This document shows positions 52,014-60,223 of a stretch of 64,000 nucleotides of DNA, in pieces. Origin of the DNA: Salinactinospora qingdaonensis (GTDB lineage: Bacteria > Actinomycetota > Actinomycetes > Streptosporangiales > Streptosporangiaceae). Where the stretch lies: contig NZ_BAABDD010000001.1 of the NCBI RefSeq assembly GCF_039539445.1, positions 248,001 through 312,000 on the forward strand, read 5' to 3'. The translations under genes were made by a program, and so were the position numbers. Below the pieces are notes generated by a model. That model did not search any database. It worked only from the letters and a program-made list of their open reading frames with translations, and was not told the origin of the DNA. Positions within the stretch are counted from its first letter, which is position 1; every line of letters begins with the position of its first letter.

Positions 52014-52838
52014 ATGTCACCCTTCTATGCTGATCGTATGGATCGAGGGCTGTTCGAGGACGACGCCGCGATTCGCGCCATCGGCCAAGAGGGGGCGGTG
52101 CTGCTGGCTGCGGGCTACGCGATCCTCATGCAGCTCGCGCACCCCAAAGTGGCGCAAGGTGTCTACGAGCACAGCGACTTCGCCCACCGTCCCTTGGATC
52201 GACTCAACGGCACGCTGAGCTACGTCTACGCCGTCGTTTTCGGTACGCGCGACGAAGCCGAACGGGTCGGCCGGGCGGTGCGCGCGGCCCACGGTCGCAT
52301 CTCCGGTCCCGGCTACGATTCCCTGGACCCCGAACTGCAAGTGTGGGTGGCCGCCACCCTCTACGACGGCGCGTTGCGCGTGACCGAACGCGCGCTCCAC
52401 CAGCTACCTGCCGAAACCGTGGAAGAGGCCCACCCACAATACGCGGTGCTAGCCACGGCGCTGGGCTGTCCTGAACAGATGTGGCCGGCCTCGCGGGAGG
52501 CGTTCGTCGCCTACTGGCAGGACATGCTCGCCCAACTACGGGTGACCGACCAGGCGCGCGAATTGGTACGGCAACTGCGCTACCCCCGCAACCGGCTGCT
52601 GCGTCCAGCCGCTGCCCTCCAACTGTTCGTGGCCACGGGGCTGCTGCCGTCCCAGCTACGCACCCAGTATGGACTGAGGTGGGGACCGCGCCACGAGGGA
52701 GCGCTGCGCGCGCTGTTCGCGACCGTCGCTCGCATCAACCCGCTCCTGCCGCTGGCCGTGCGCCGACTTCCGCTTACCGTGTGCCTGTGGAACCTGCGTC
52801 GTCGCGCACGGCGCCCCCGCCGTCGAGCGGCCAGATGA
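52014..52838 (+). CDS. Oxygenase MpaB-like (DUF2236) protein
   Basis: 274 residues. AAGYAILMQLAHPKVAQGVYEHSDFAHRPLDRL..GTLSYVYAVVFGTRDEAER is the conserved start of the family, with the HP and H-S-x-F motifs that bind haem or iron in characterised members (rubber oxygenase Lcp, MpaB). The C-terminus is Arg-rich. ATG 52014 or 52038 may start it. Substrate unknown; convergent with the aminopropyltransferase gene. Confidence 0.87.
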   Translation: MSPFYADRMDRGLFEDDAAIRAIGQEGAVLLAAGYAILMQLAHPKVAQGVYEHSDFAHRPLDRLNGTLSYVYAVVFGTRDEAERVGRAVRAAHGRISGPGYDSLDPELQVWVAATLYDGALRVTERALHQLPAETVEEAHPQYAVLATALGCPEQMWPASREAFVAYWQDMLAQLRVTDQARELVRQLRYPRNRLLRPAAALQLFVATGLLPSQLRTQYGLRWGPRHEGALRALFATVARINPLLPLAVRRLPLTVCLWNLRRRARRPRRRAAR

Positions 52839-52869
52839 ACCCGTGGGCCGCGTCGCCGCAGGAAAGTGT

Positions 52870-54453
52870 CTAGTAGCTCACCCAGGCGCCGGTGTGGTAA
52901 TCGATGATGCGCGGATGCAGCAGAGTTGAGGGGAGCGAGTCAGTGGCGCGCCGGTCCTTGGGGAACACCTTGGCCGCCCGCAACGTGGCCGCGTCGAGGA
53001 ACCGGGTAACCGGATGGTCGGCCGGCAGCGCGAGTTTGGGGGAAGTGCCGGACTGAGCGAGGAAGAACCCCCAGTTGCCGAAGCTGGGGACATCGACGTT
53101 GTAGGGAGTCGTCTCGAAGCCCGCCTCCTGCAAGCTCTCGCCCACACTCCAGTAGGCCTTGGCGGCGAAATAGGGCGAGCCGCCTTGGACAACGAGCCGG
53201 CCGCCTTCGGCGAGGGCGCGCTTGGCCAGGGTGTAGAACTCCACCGAGTACAGCTTGGCCGTGGCGACGTTATCGGGGTCGGGCATGTCACTGATGATGA
53301 CGTCGAACTTTTCCCGGTTGTCGCGGAGCCAGTTGAAGGCGTCGGTGGGGATGACGTCGACCCGCTCATCCTCAAAAGCGTGCTCGTTGAGCTCAGCGAT
53401 GTCGGGATGGTTACGCGACAGTTCTACCACCGTGGGATCGAGGTCGACGAGCGTGACGTGCTCGACGTCCTCATAGCCGACGATCTCTCGCACCGCGAGA
53501 CCGTCACCGCCGCCGAGGATGAGCACGTCGTCGTGCTCTCCGCGCATCGCCGGGTGGACCAGCGCCTCGTGGTAACGGTACTCGTCCAGTGAACTGAACT
53601 GTAGATCGCCGTTGAGGAAGAGGCGCGTGTCCGGCCCGTCGCGGGTGAGGACGATCTCCTGGTAATCGGAGCGCTGCGCGTGGATGATCGGGTCCCGGTA
53701 CAGCGCCTGGCGCGCGCTGACCTCGAAAGTGCCCGAGTAGGCGAACGCCGCCGCCAGCACCAGCAGGACCACCGCGAGCCCACCGGCGAGCAGGGCTTGG
53801 GCTTTGCGGGCCAGGCCGCGGCGGAACAGCCACAGCACGACGGCCATGCCGGTGACCGCGTTGAGGATACCGACGGCCAGCGCCCCCTGCGGCAGTCCGA
53901 ACACCGGCAGCAGCAGGAACGGGAACGCCAACCCGCCGATCAGCCCACCGACGTAGTCGGCGGCGAACAGGTCGGCCGCGGCGCTGGCCGCCTCCTGGCT
54001 ACGGATGCGCTGGATCAGGGTCATCAGCAGCGGGATCTCGGCTCCGATGAGAGCGCCGAGGAGGAACGCGATGACCACCAAAGCGGGCTGATAGAGCGAG
54101 AACCACGCGAAGGCGGTGTAGAGCAGCAGCACCGACAGCCCGCCCAGTAGGGACAGCAGCCCCTCGACGACGGCGAAGTAGAACGCCGGCCGGCGAGTGA
54201 GCCGCTTGGAGGCCAGGGAGCCCACGCCCATGGCGAAGACCATGACCGACAGCACCACCGACGCCTGCACGATGGTGTTGCCCAGCAGGTAGCTGCCCAG
54301 CGCCACCAGGGCCAACTCGTAGACCAGCCCACAGGCCGCGCATACGAAGACGGCGAACAGCACGAGGAACCGGGCGAGTCGGGGCCGCACGGGCAGCCGT
54401 TCCGGCTCGTCCCGGTCCCCCGGGGCTGTCGCCGTCGAGAGCGTGTCCGCCAT
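52870..54453 (-). CDS. Membrane-bound polyamine aminopropyltransferase (spermidine-synthase-like)
   Basis: 527 residues: seven or so membrane helices in the first ~230, then a soluble spermidine-synthase domain with LILGGGDGLAVREIVGYEDVEHVTLVDLDP, DVIISDMPDP and YSVEFYTLAKRAL. The fold transfers an aminopropyl group from decarboxylated SAM to a diamine; membrane-fused actinobacterial forms are little studied. Its ATG shares a base with the DUF350 stop, so they are coupled, as the last genes of a six-gene operon. Confidence 0.9.
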   Translation of the reverse strand: MADTLSTATAPGDRDEPERLPVRPRLARFLVLFAVFVCAACGLVYELALVALGSYLLGNTIVQASVVLSVMVFAMGVGSLASKRLTRRPAFYFAVVEGLLSLLGGLSVLLLYTAFAWFSLYQPALVVIAFLLGALIGAEIPLLMTLIQRIRSQEAASAAADLFAADYVGGLIGGLAFPFLLLPVFGLPQGALAVGILNAVTGMAVVLWLFRRGLARKAQALLAGGLAVVLLVLAAAFAYSGTFEVSARQALYRDPIIHAQRSDYQEIVLTRDGPDTRLFLNGDLQFSSLDEYRYHEALVHPAMRGEHDDVLILGGGDGLAVREIVGYEDVEHVTLVDLDPTVVELSRNHPDIAELNEHAFEDERVDVIPTDAFNWLRDNREKFDVIISDMPDPDNVATAKLYSVEFYTLAKRALAEGGRLVVQGGSPYFAAKAYWSVGESLQEAGFETTPYNVDVPSFGNWGFFLAQSGTSPKLALPADHPVTRFLDAATLRAAKVFPKDRRATDSLPSTLLHPRIIDYHTGAWVSY

Positions 54454-54881
54454 CAGGAGATCGCCGCGGCCACGACCAGTGCGACGGCGATGTGAGCGCT
54501 GGCGTTGACCCAGATGGCAGGGTGCGGTTCGGCCTCGGCGATGACCGCGCCGAGCTTACCGGGGGTGAGCATGTCGAGGATGAAGAACGACACGGCCATG
54601 AGTACCAGACCGACCAGGCCGTAGGCGGCCGTGCTGATCAGCCCCATGGCCAGGCCGTTCTCACTGGCGAAGATCGCCATCGCGACGATGATGGCCACGC
54701 CGATGGTGTTGGCGGCTACCACCAGGGTGGCGTTGCGGTTGCGCTGGGTCCAGATCAGCTCGTGGAGCTTGCCTGGGGTGAGCAGGTCCACGACCACGTA
54801 TCCCAGCGCCATCAGGATCGTGCCGACGATGCCGTAGGCCAGGCTGGCACCGATATTGAAAAGCAGGTCAGCTACGTTCAT
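54453..54881 (-). CDS. DUF350 membrane protein
   Basis: 142 residues, four helices in two repeats: LLFNIGASLAYGIVGTILMALGYVVVDLLTPGKL and GLISTAAYGLVGLVLMAVSFFILDMLTPGKL. The duplicated DLLTPGKL/DMLTPGKL is the DUF350 hallmark. ATG 54881. Commonly found with aminopropyltransferase-like genes, as here; role unknown. Confidence 0.9.
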   Translation of the reverse strand: MNVADLLFNIGASLAYGIVGTILMALGYVVVDLLTPGKLHELIWTQRNRNATLVVAANTIGVAIIVAMAIFASENGLAMGLISTAAYGLVGLVLMAVSFFILDMLTPGKLGAVIAEAEPHPAIWVNASAHIAVALVVAAAIS

Positions 54882-54919
54882 GTCGTCCTCATTGGTAGTG
54901 GGGGTGAATCTAGGGGAAT

Positions 54920-55138
54920 TCATTTGCCGGCCCCGGGGCCACCGCCCCGATGGCCTGTTTTCACGGCGTCGCCGCTGCTGCCGGCGCACCAAGCCTCGTT
55001 GTACTCGGCTCCTGCACGTACCTCGGCGGGGCCGGGACAGGTCAGCTCCTGCACGATGGACAGAAGAACTATCAGCCCCAGGGAAAACGAGATGATGCAG
55101 CCGGGAACGACGATGCGCTTCTCATCGGATGTGGACAT
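54920..55138 (-). CDS. Small single-span membrane protein with HRGGGPGAGK tail
   Basis: 72 residues: hydrophilic start MSTSDEKR, one membrane helix (IVVPGCIISFSLGLIVLLSIVQ), then a polar tail ending TGHRGGGPGAGK. It shares the ending and overall plan with the next gene upstream, so the two are probably diverged duplicates. Function unknown; part of the DUF4178-to-aminopropyltransferase operon. Confidence 0.75.
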   Translation of the reverse strand: MSTSDEKRIVVPGCIISFSLGLIVLLSIVQELTCPGPAEVRAGAEYNEAWCAGSSGDAVKTGHRGGGPGAGK

Positions 55139-55165
55139 GCTGTGTGATGTGGAGGAGCGCTGCGG

Positions 55166-55411
55166 CTACTTACCCCAGCCGGGACCGCCGCCGCGGTGGG
55201 AGCTGCCCTTCTTCTTGCCGCCGACGTGGATGTCGAGGTCGAAGTCGTCGTCGTCATCCTCGTAGCGGCTGTAGGAGCCGCTCTCGTAGTACTCGTCATC
55301 GTCACAGGCGCTGATGAGGGCAACGAAGAGGACGAAGGACAGGATGATGCCCACCACTACGATGAGCTTCTTCGTGACGTCGGATGACGTGGAGGAGGAT
55401 TCTTTGCTCAA
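55166..55411 (-). CDS. Small membrane protein with acidic stretch and HRGGGPGWGK tail
   Basis: 81 residues, probably from TTG 55411. One helix (LIVVVGIILSFVLFVALISA) ends in a Cys, so a lipobox-like site is possible. A highly acidic stretch (YEDDDDDFDLDIHVGG) follows, then KKKGSSHRGGGPGWGK. Paralogue of the adjacent gene by its tail. The mixed acidic/basic tail could bind polyamines or cell-wall polymers; that is speculation from context. Confidence 0.72.
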   Translation of the reverse strand: MSKESSSTSSDVTKKLIVVVGIILSFVLFVALISACDDDEYYESGSYSRYEDDDDDFDLDIHVGGKKKGSSHRGGGPGWGK

Positions 55412-55417
55412 AGGGAA

Positions 55418-55987
55418 TCAGGGCTCCCGGTGGGGATCAAAAGGGGTGCGCAGGGTGAGTGAGGTGGTCGTCTCCACGATCTCGCCGCTTTGGGGGTAGG
55501 CGTGCCAGGTCTGCCAGGAGACGACGTGCGCTTGGGACCGTCCCAGGGGCTGGGGGCGGGTCTCGGCGCGCACACCGGTGAGGGCGAGCGGGTGGCCCGG
55601 AAAGGCGACCACGAGCCCGCGAGAGTCGCCGTCGAGCTCGTGGTACAGGGCACGAGCACGGGCGGCGAAATCGTCCGGCGTGGTCACGGCCGAACGGAAG
55701 TCGTAGGAGTCGACGCCGCAGGTACGCGGGAGGCGAGGGGTGGCGCGCGCGGGCAGCCCGCCGGGAACGTCGGGCAGGCAGGCCACGGTCTCGACCAAAG
55801 GTTCGGCGTCTGGCGCCTCGCCTCTGACGACGACCTGGTGGGAGGCGCCCAGAACCCGCAGTTCCACGGTCGTGTCCGCGAGGTGGAGGGGGTGGAGGGC
55901 CAGGGCCGGCGCGAGGTCGTAGTCCAGGGTCCATACGAGGTCGGCGGCCCGAGTGTCGACGAAGGGGGCGGTGATGGTCGCTCGCAC
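55418..55987 (-). CDS. DUF2617 family protein
   Basis: 189 residues. LVWTLDYDLAPALALHPLHLADTTVELRVLGASHQVVV, then YHELDGDSRGLVVAFPGHPLALTGVRAE and VSWQTWHAYPQSGEIVETTT are the DUF2617 core. It starts 4 bp after the DUF4178 stop. Uncharacterised; its genes commonly accompany DUF4178, DUF350 and spermidine-synthase-like genes in actinobacteria. Confidence 0.88.
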   Translation of the reverse strand: MRATITAPFVDTRAADLVWTLDYDLAPALALHPLHLADTTVELRVLGASHQVVVRGEAPDAEPLVETVACLPDVPGGLPARATPRLPRTCGVDSYDFRSAVTTPDDFAARARALYHELDGDSRGLVVAFPGHPLALTGVRAETRPQPLGRSQAHVVSWQTWHAYPQSGEIVETTTSLTLRTPFDPHREP

Positions 55988-55991
55988 CGCT

Positions 55992-56600
55992 TCAGCTCCC
56001 GGGGTAGATGGTGAAGTCGCCCTCGTTGAGCGAGGTGCCCAGACTGGCTTCCCACCCGCCGTGGTCGAAGCGCTCGAAGGCGAGGTGCTTGCCGTCGGGG
56101 CCCTCGTAGTCGGCGTAGTCCATCCCGCCTTGGGAACGCAGCCCAGTGGTCCCCTCGGAGCGGTAGGTGGCGGTTCCGCGTTCGACGAGACGGTAGCGGA
56201 CCCCTTCGAGCTCGATGGTGTCGCTGTGGGGGGTCAACTCCAGTTCGGGGCGCCCCGTCCACAGCACCATCTGCACGTCGGGGTCCTCCTCGACGGAGAG
56301 CCAGCGCCGTCCCTCGTCAACCTCCAGGAAGTGCTCGGCCCACACCGAGCCGCCCTCACTCAACCGTAGGGTGCCGCGAATCCAACTGCGCTCGGTGCCG
56401 AAGTCGAGCATGTCACCGGCTTTGAGGGTGGTGGGATCGCCGTGGATCTCGGCGACGCCGGCGAAGGGGTCCTTGGGCGCGGACGAGGAGGAAGTGGTGC
56501 TGCTCGCCGCGTCACTGCTGGGCTTTCGCCTGGAGCGCCAGAGATAGATCACCACAGCGATGAGCACCACGATGATCACAAGCAGCGCTAACCTGCCCAT
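55992..56600 (-). CDS. DUF4178 domain protein, membrane-anchored
   Basis: 202 residues. N-terminal membrane helix (LALLVIIVVLIAVVIYLW), a Ser/Thr linker, then a DUF4178 domain (LKAGDMLDFGTERSWIRGTLRLSEGGSVWAEHFLEV; VRYRLVERGTATYRSEG). First gene of the minus operon DUF4178-DUF2617-small-small-DUF350-aminopropyltransferase. Function unknown. The 368 bp upstream (56601-56968) hold only the terminator of the egt operon. Confidence 0.88.
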   Translation of the reverse strand: MGRLALLVIIVVLIAVVIYLWRSRRKPSSDAASSTTSSSSAPKDPFAGVAEIHGDPTTLKAGDMLDFGTERSWIRGTLRLSEGGSVWAEHFLEVDEGRRWLSVEEDPDVQMVLWTGRPELELTPHSDTIELEGVRYRLVERGTATYRSEGTTGLRSQGGMDYADYEGPDGKHLAFERFDHGGWEASLGTSLNEGDFTIYPGS

Positions 56601-56904
56601 GGCATGACCCCCGTTTTCCTGGGTTGACGTTGCGGACTCCGCCTGGCCGGAAGAGCATACCCGCCAAAAGTGGACCGTTGATTACAGCCCATGGGACGGC
56701 GGCTATGTCATTTGGGTTCCGAGGGAGTGGACGCGAAATATGCCCGTTTCTCCGGAGGTGGCGGAGTGGGGCCATGTACGACACTGCCGCAGCAGACGGC
56801 GACTGGCAGGTGCTGCCCCAGTCCGCGACCGTGACGGCCGCGCGTGCCCCCTCCCGCTAGGGAAAAGGTGCCAGGTGTGGCTGGCCTACGAGCGCGCCCC
56901 TGGG

Positions 56905-56948
56905 CCACAGGCTGGCGGTTGCTCGCCGCAAGCACCGCCAGCCTGTGG
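56905..56948 (-). terminator. Hairpin after the egt operon
   Basis: CCACAGGCTGGCGGT (56905-56919) and ACCGCCAGCCTGTGG (56934-56948): perfect 15-bp stem, 14-nt loop, 20 bp beyond the egtD stop. Confidence 0.8.
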
Positions 56949-56968
56949 TGGGGCAGCCGGTTGGCCCC

Positions 56969-57946
56969 TTAGTCGGGGCGGGCCAAAGCGAGCGCGAAGT
57001 CGCCGGCGGGGTCGGTCCACCAGTGTTCGAGGGCGAGGCCGGCAGCGGCCAGGTCGGCCCGTGCGGTCTCGGGACGGAACTTCGCGGAGATCTCGGTGCG
57101 CATCTCCTCCCCTGCGGTGAAGTCGACGGTGAGGTCGAGGGCCTCCACGCGGGCGCACACGTCGCGCTGGGCGCGCAGCCGCATTTCGATCCACTCGGCC
57201 GTGGCGTCCCAAACCGCGAGATGGGCGAAGTCGCCCGGGGCGAAATCGGCGCCCAGTTCGCGGTTGAGCACACGCAGCACGTTGCGGTTGAACTCGGCGG
57301 TGACACCGGAGGCGTCATCGTAGGCGGCTCGCAGCCGGGCGGGCTCTTTGACCAGATCCATCCCCACCAGGAGACGGTCGTCGGGGGTGAGGGTGGCGCG
57401 TAGGTCGGTGAGCAAGGAACGCCGCCGCTGAGGCGGATGGTTGCCGATGGTGGAGCCCAAGATGGCGACAAGCCGCCGTCCCTCGGCCGGGAGTAGGGTG
57501 AGGTGGCGCTCGAAGTCGGCGATGACCGCGTGGACAACCGTCTCGGGGTAGTCAGCGGCGATGCGCTCAGCGGCCTCGGCCAGGAAGTCGCCGCTGACGT
57601 CGACAGGCACGAAACGGCGCAGGTTTCCGGCAGCGTGCAGCGCATCCAACAGGAGTCGGGTCTTCTCCCCCGAGCCCGCCCCCAACTCCACGAGTGTGTC
57701 GGCCCCGGTGACGGTGGCGATCTCGGCGGCGCGCCGGGTGAGGATGGCGCGCTCGCTGCGGGTGGGGTAGTACTCGTCGAGCTCGGTGATGCGCTCGAAC
57801 AGCGCGCTGCCTTGCTCGTCGTAGAACCACTTGGGCGGGAGTTCCTTGGGGCTGGCGGTCAACCCGTCGTGGACGTCACGGCGCAGGGTCTTGGCGAGGT
57901 CGTCGGCGGTGAGGTGACGGTCGATGCGGATCGCGGCGTTGGTCAC
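56969..57946 (-). CDS. egtD: L-histidine N-alpha-methyltransferase EgtD
   Basis: 325 residues from GTG 57946. LPPKWFYDEQGSALFERITELDEYYPTRSERAIL, LVELGAGSGEKTRLLLDAL (SAM motif) and ILGSTIGNHPPQRRR are EgtD hallmarks. It trimethylates histidine to hercynine, the first step of ergothioneine synthesis. Last gene of egtABCD, 11 bp after egtC. Confidence 0.96.
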   Translation of the reverse strand: MTNAAIRIDRHLTADDLAKTLRRDVHDGLTASPKELPPKWFYDEQGSALFERITELDEYYPTRSERAILTRRAAEIATVTGADTLVELGAGSGEKTRLLLDALHAAGNLRRFVPVDVSGDFLAEAAERIAADYPETVVHAVIADFERHLTLLPAEGRRLVAILGSTIGNHPPQRRRSLLTDLRATLTPDDRLLVGMDLVKEPARLRAAYDDASGVTAEFNRNVLRVLNRELGADFAPGDFAHLAVWDATAEWIEMRLRAQRDVCARVEALDLTVDFTAGEEMRTEISAKFRPETARADLAAAGLALEHWWTDPAGDFALALARPD

Positions 57947-57957
57947 GTCTGGATTCC

Positions 57958-58719
57958 TTAGTGGTCGAGGGCGGTGACAGTGACGGCTCCCGGGCTCGCG
58001 GTGATCAGCGATCCGTCAGGGACCCGCTGCCACGCCGGGTCACTGTCCCAAGGCTCGGAAGCGAGCATCACCGCCTCCTCGGTGTCGCGGACGTAGAGCG
58101 TGTCGCCGCAGGCGGTGGCGGCCAGTGTCGCGCCTTCGGAAGCGAGCAGGTTGTAGCGTCCCGGCGAAAGCGCGCGGGCGGCCCCGACCACCTCGCTCAG
58201 CACCCGCCCCAACGGCTGGCCGTCGCGCCATAGCCGTATGGCCATAGCGAACAGGGGGGCGGAGTCCACTGGGGCGCGGGCGTCCACGACCTCGCTGGGC
58301 AGCGGCGCCGCCAGTTCTCGGGTGACCGCCTCATCGGCCGAGACTGCGCCGTTGTGGCTGAACAGCAGGTTGTCGCCGCGGAAGGGTTGCGCGCAGGACT
58401 CGTCGACGGGAAAGCCCACGGTGCCGTCGCGCACCGCCGCTACAACGCAGCCCGAGCGCACCGCCCGAGCGGTGTCGGCGAAAGAGGTGTCGGCCCATAT
58501 CGGCATGGCTCTGCGGTAGCGGAGCGGCGCCGCCGGGGCTGTGTGCTCACCGTTTCCGGTGTCGGGGTCGAACCAGCCCACTCCGAACCCGTCGGCGTTG
58601 ACGGTGCCGTGGGTTTGCTCGCGCGGCGCGTAGGACTGCGTGTGCAGGGAGTGCGGCGGCGCGTAGATGAGTTCGTGCAGGGTGCGAGGCGGACCCAGGT
58701 AGGCCACATGCCGGCACAT
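57958..58719 (-). CDS. egtC: Gamma-glutamyl-hercynylcysteine sulfoxide hydrolase EgtC
   Basis: 253 residues. ATG 58719 gives MCRHVAYLGPP, where Cys2 becomes the N-terminal nucleophile of this class II amidotransferase-type hydrolase. HGTVNADGFGVGWFD and LLFSHNGAVS follow. It removes the gamma-glutamyl group from the EgtB product. The open frame upstream, which runs into egtB, is a shadow. A 151-bp gap separates it from egtB. Confidence 0.95.
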   Translation of the reverse strand: MCRHVAYLGPPRTLHELIYAPPHSLHTQSYAPREQTHGTVNADGFGVGWFDPDTGNGEHTAPAAPLRYRRAMPIWADTSFADTARAVRSGCVVAAVRDGTVGFPVDESCAQPFRGDNLLFSHNGAVSADEAVTRELAAPLPSEVVDARAPVDSAPLFAMAIRLWRDGQPLGRVLSEVVGAARALSPGRYNLLASEGATLAATACGDTLYVRDTEEAVMLASEPWDSDPAWQRVPDGSLITASPGAVTVTALDH

Positions 58720-58870
58720 CAGCGCTGCCTCCTCAACCAGTCGGTTATGTGCGGGCGCGGTGGGAGCGGAAACGTCGTCGAGGTGAGGGTGGGCACGGCT
58801 GGCGTGCGCCCGGCGGCAGCGAGTCGGCGTGGTGCTGCGGCCTGTGGTTCGGCGGATGAGGGCACCCGGC

Positions 58871-60223
58871 TCACCTCGGCTCCGCGTCGCGCGCGCACCG
58901 GAACCCGGTGAAGATCTGGCGACGGATCGGGAAGTCCCAGTTGCGGAAGGTCGAGCGTGTCGCACTGGGGTGGGTGGCCCAAGAGCCGCCGCGCAGCACC
59001 TGGTAGCCGGCGTTGAAGAACACCTCCGAGTACTCCGGGTAGGGAAACACCGCGAACCCGGGGTAGCCGTGGAACTCGGTGGCGGTCCACTCCCATACGT
59101 CGCCGATGAGCTGATGCACCCCGTGAGGCGAGGCGCCGGCGGGAAACGCACCGGCGGGTGCGGGCCGCAGCAGCCGCTGCCCCAGGTTGGCGTGGTGGGG
59201 TGTGGGCTCGTGTGTGCCCCATGGGAACCGGTGGGAGGCTCCTGTCGTGGGGTCGTAGCGGGCGGCCTTTTCCCACTCGGCCTCGGTGGGCAGTCGTTTG
59301 CCAGCCCACGTGGCGTAGGCCTGCGCCTCGTAGTAGGAGACGTGCTGCACCGGCTCCTGTGGCGGCACCGGCTCCACTCGGCCGAAACGGCGGCGCAACC
59401 ACTGGCCGGCCTCGTGGCGCCAAAAGGCCGGGGCGCGCTTGCCCGAGCGCGTGCGCCATTCCCAGCCCGCCGTACTCCACCAGCGGGGTTCGTCATAGCC
59501 ACCGTCGGCCATGAACAGCAGGTAGTCAGCGTTGTTGACGGCAGCGGTGTCGATCCAGTAAGCGGGCAGGTCGACCGTGTGGGCCGGGCGCTCGTTGTCG
59601 TAGGCCCACGGATCGTCGTCGGTGCCCATCGTGAAGGGGCCGGCCTCGATCAGCACCTCCGGCGCGGTGGGGGCGGCGCCGGGCAGGGCCGCGGCCGTGG
59701 CGTCAATGCCGGGCAGCACCGGCTCGCCCTTGCGGAGTTGATGGGTTGCCAGCATGGTCTCGTCGTGCTGGTGTTCGTGCTGGATGACCATGCCGTAGAC
59801 GAACCCGCCGGCCAGCAGCGAGGTACCTGCCCCGAGATCGGCGTGGTCCAGGGCGTCGAGAACCCGCTGGCGCACGTCGGCGTTGTAGGCGGTGGCCTCT
59901 TTGGGAGAGAGCAGGGGCAGGTGCACGCGGTCGGCGCGGGCGTTCTCGAAGGCGTCATAGAGGACGTCGATGTCGGGGCGCAGTGCCTGTTGGCCGGCCG
60001 AGGCGCGGACCAACCACTGCTCCTCGTAGTTGCCCACGTGGGCCAGGTCCCAGACCAGCGGCGACATCAAGGGCGAATGCTGGGCGACCAGTTCGCTTTC
60101 GTCGAGGGACTCCAGGGTGAGGACGTGACTGCGGCGGCGCACCTCGTCGAGTTCAGCGGCGATGCGTTCCTTGAGCCGGTGGTGCTGGAAACGGTCGTTG
60201 TCGGTGCCGTGGCCGGGGTTCAT
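58871..60223 (-). CDS. egtB: Hercynine oxygenase EgtB (sulfoxide synthase)
   Basis: 450 residues. N-terminal DinB-like domain with the iron ligands in LAHVGNYEEQWL and QHEHQHDETML; C-terminal formylglycine-generating-like domain (GPFTMGTDDDPWAYDNERPAH; GKRLPTEAEWEKAARY; GDVWEWTATEFHGYPGF; RGGSW). It joins hercynine and gamma-Glu-Cys using O2 and non-haem iron. ATG 60223 overlaps the egtA stop by 4 nt. Confidence 0.96.
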   Translation of the reverse strand: MNPGHGTDNDRFQHHRLKERIAAELDEVRRRSHVLTLESLDESELVAQHSPLMSPLVWDLAHVGNYEEQWLVRASAGQQALRPDIDVLYDAFENARADRVHLPLLSPKEATAYNADVRQRVLDALDHADLGAGTSLLAGGFVYGMVIQHEHQHDETMLATHQLRKGEPVLPGIDATAAALPGAAPTAPEVLIEAGPFTMGTDDDPWAYDNERPAHTVDLPAYWIDTAAVNNADYLLFMADGGYDEPRWWSTAGWEWRTRSGKRAPAFWRHEAGQWLRRRFGRVEPVPPQEPVQHVSYYEAQAYATWAGKRLPTEAEWEKAARYDPTTGASHRFPWGTHEPTPHHANLGQRLLRPAPAGAFPAGASPHGVHQLIGDVWEWTATEFHGYPGFAVFPYPEYSEVFFNAGYQVLRGGSWATHPSATRSTFRNWDFPIRRQIFTGFRCARDAEPR

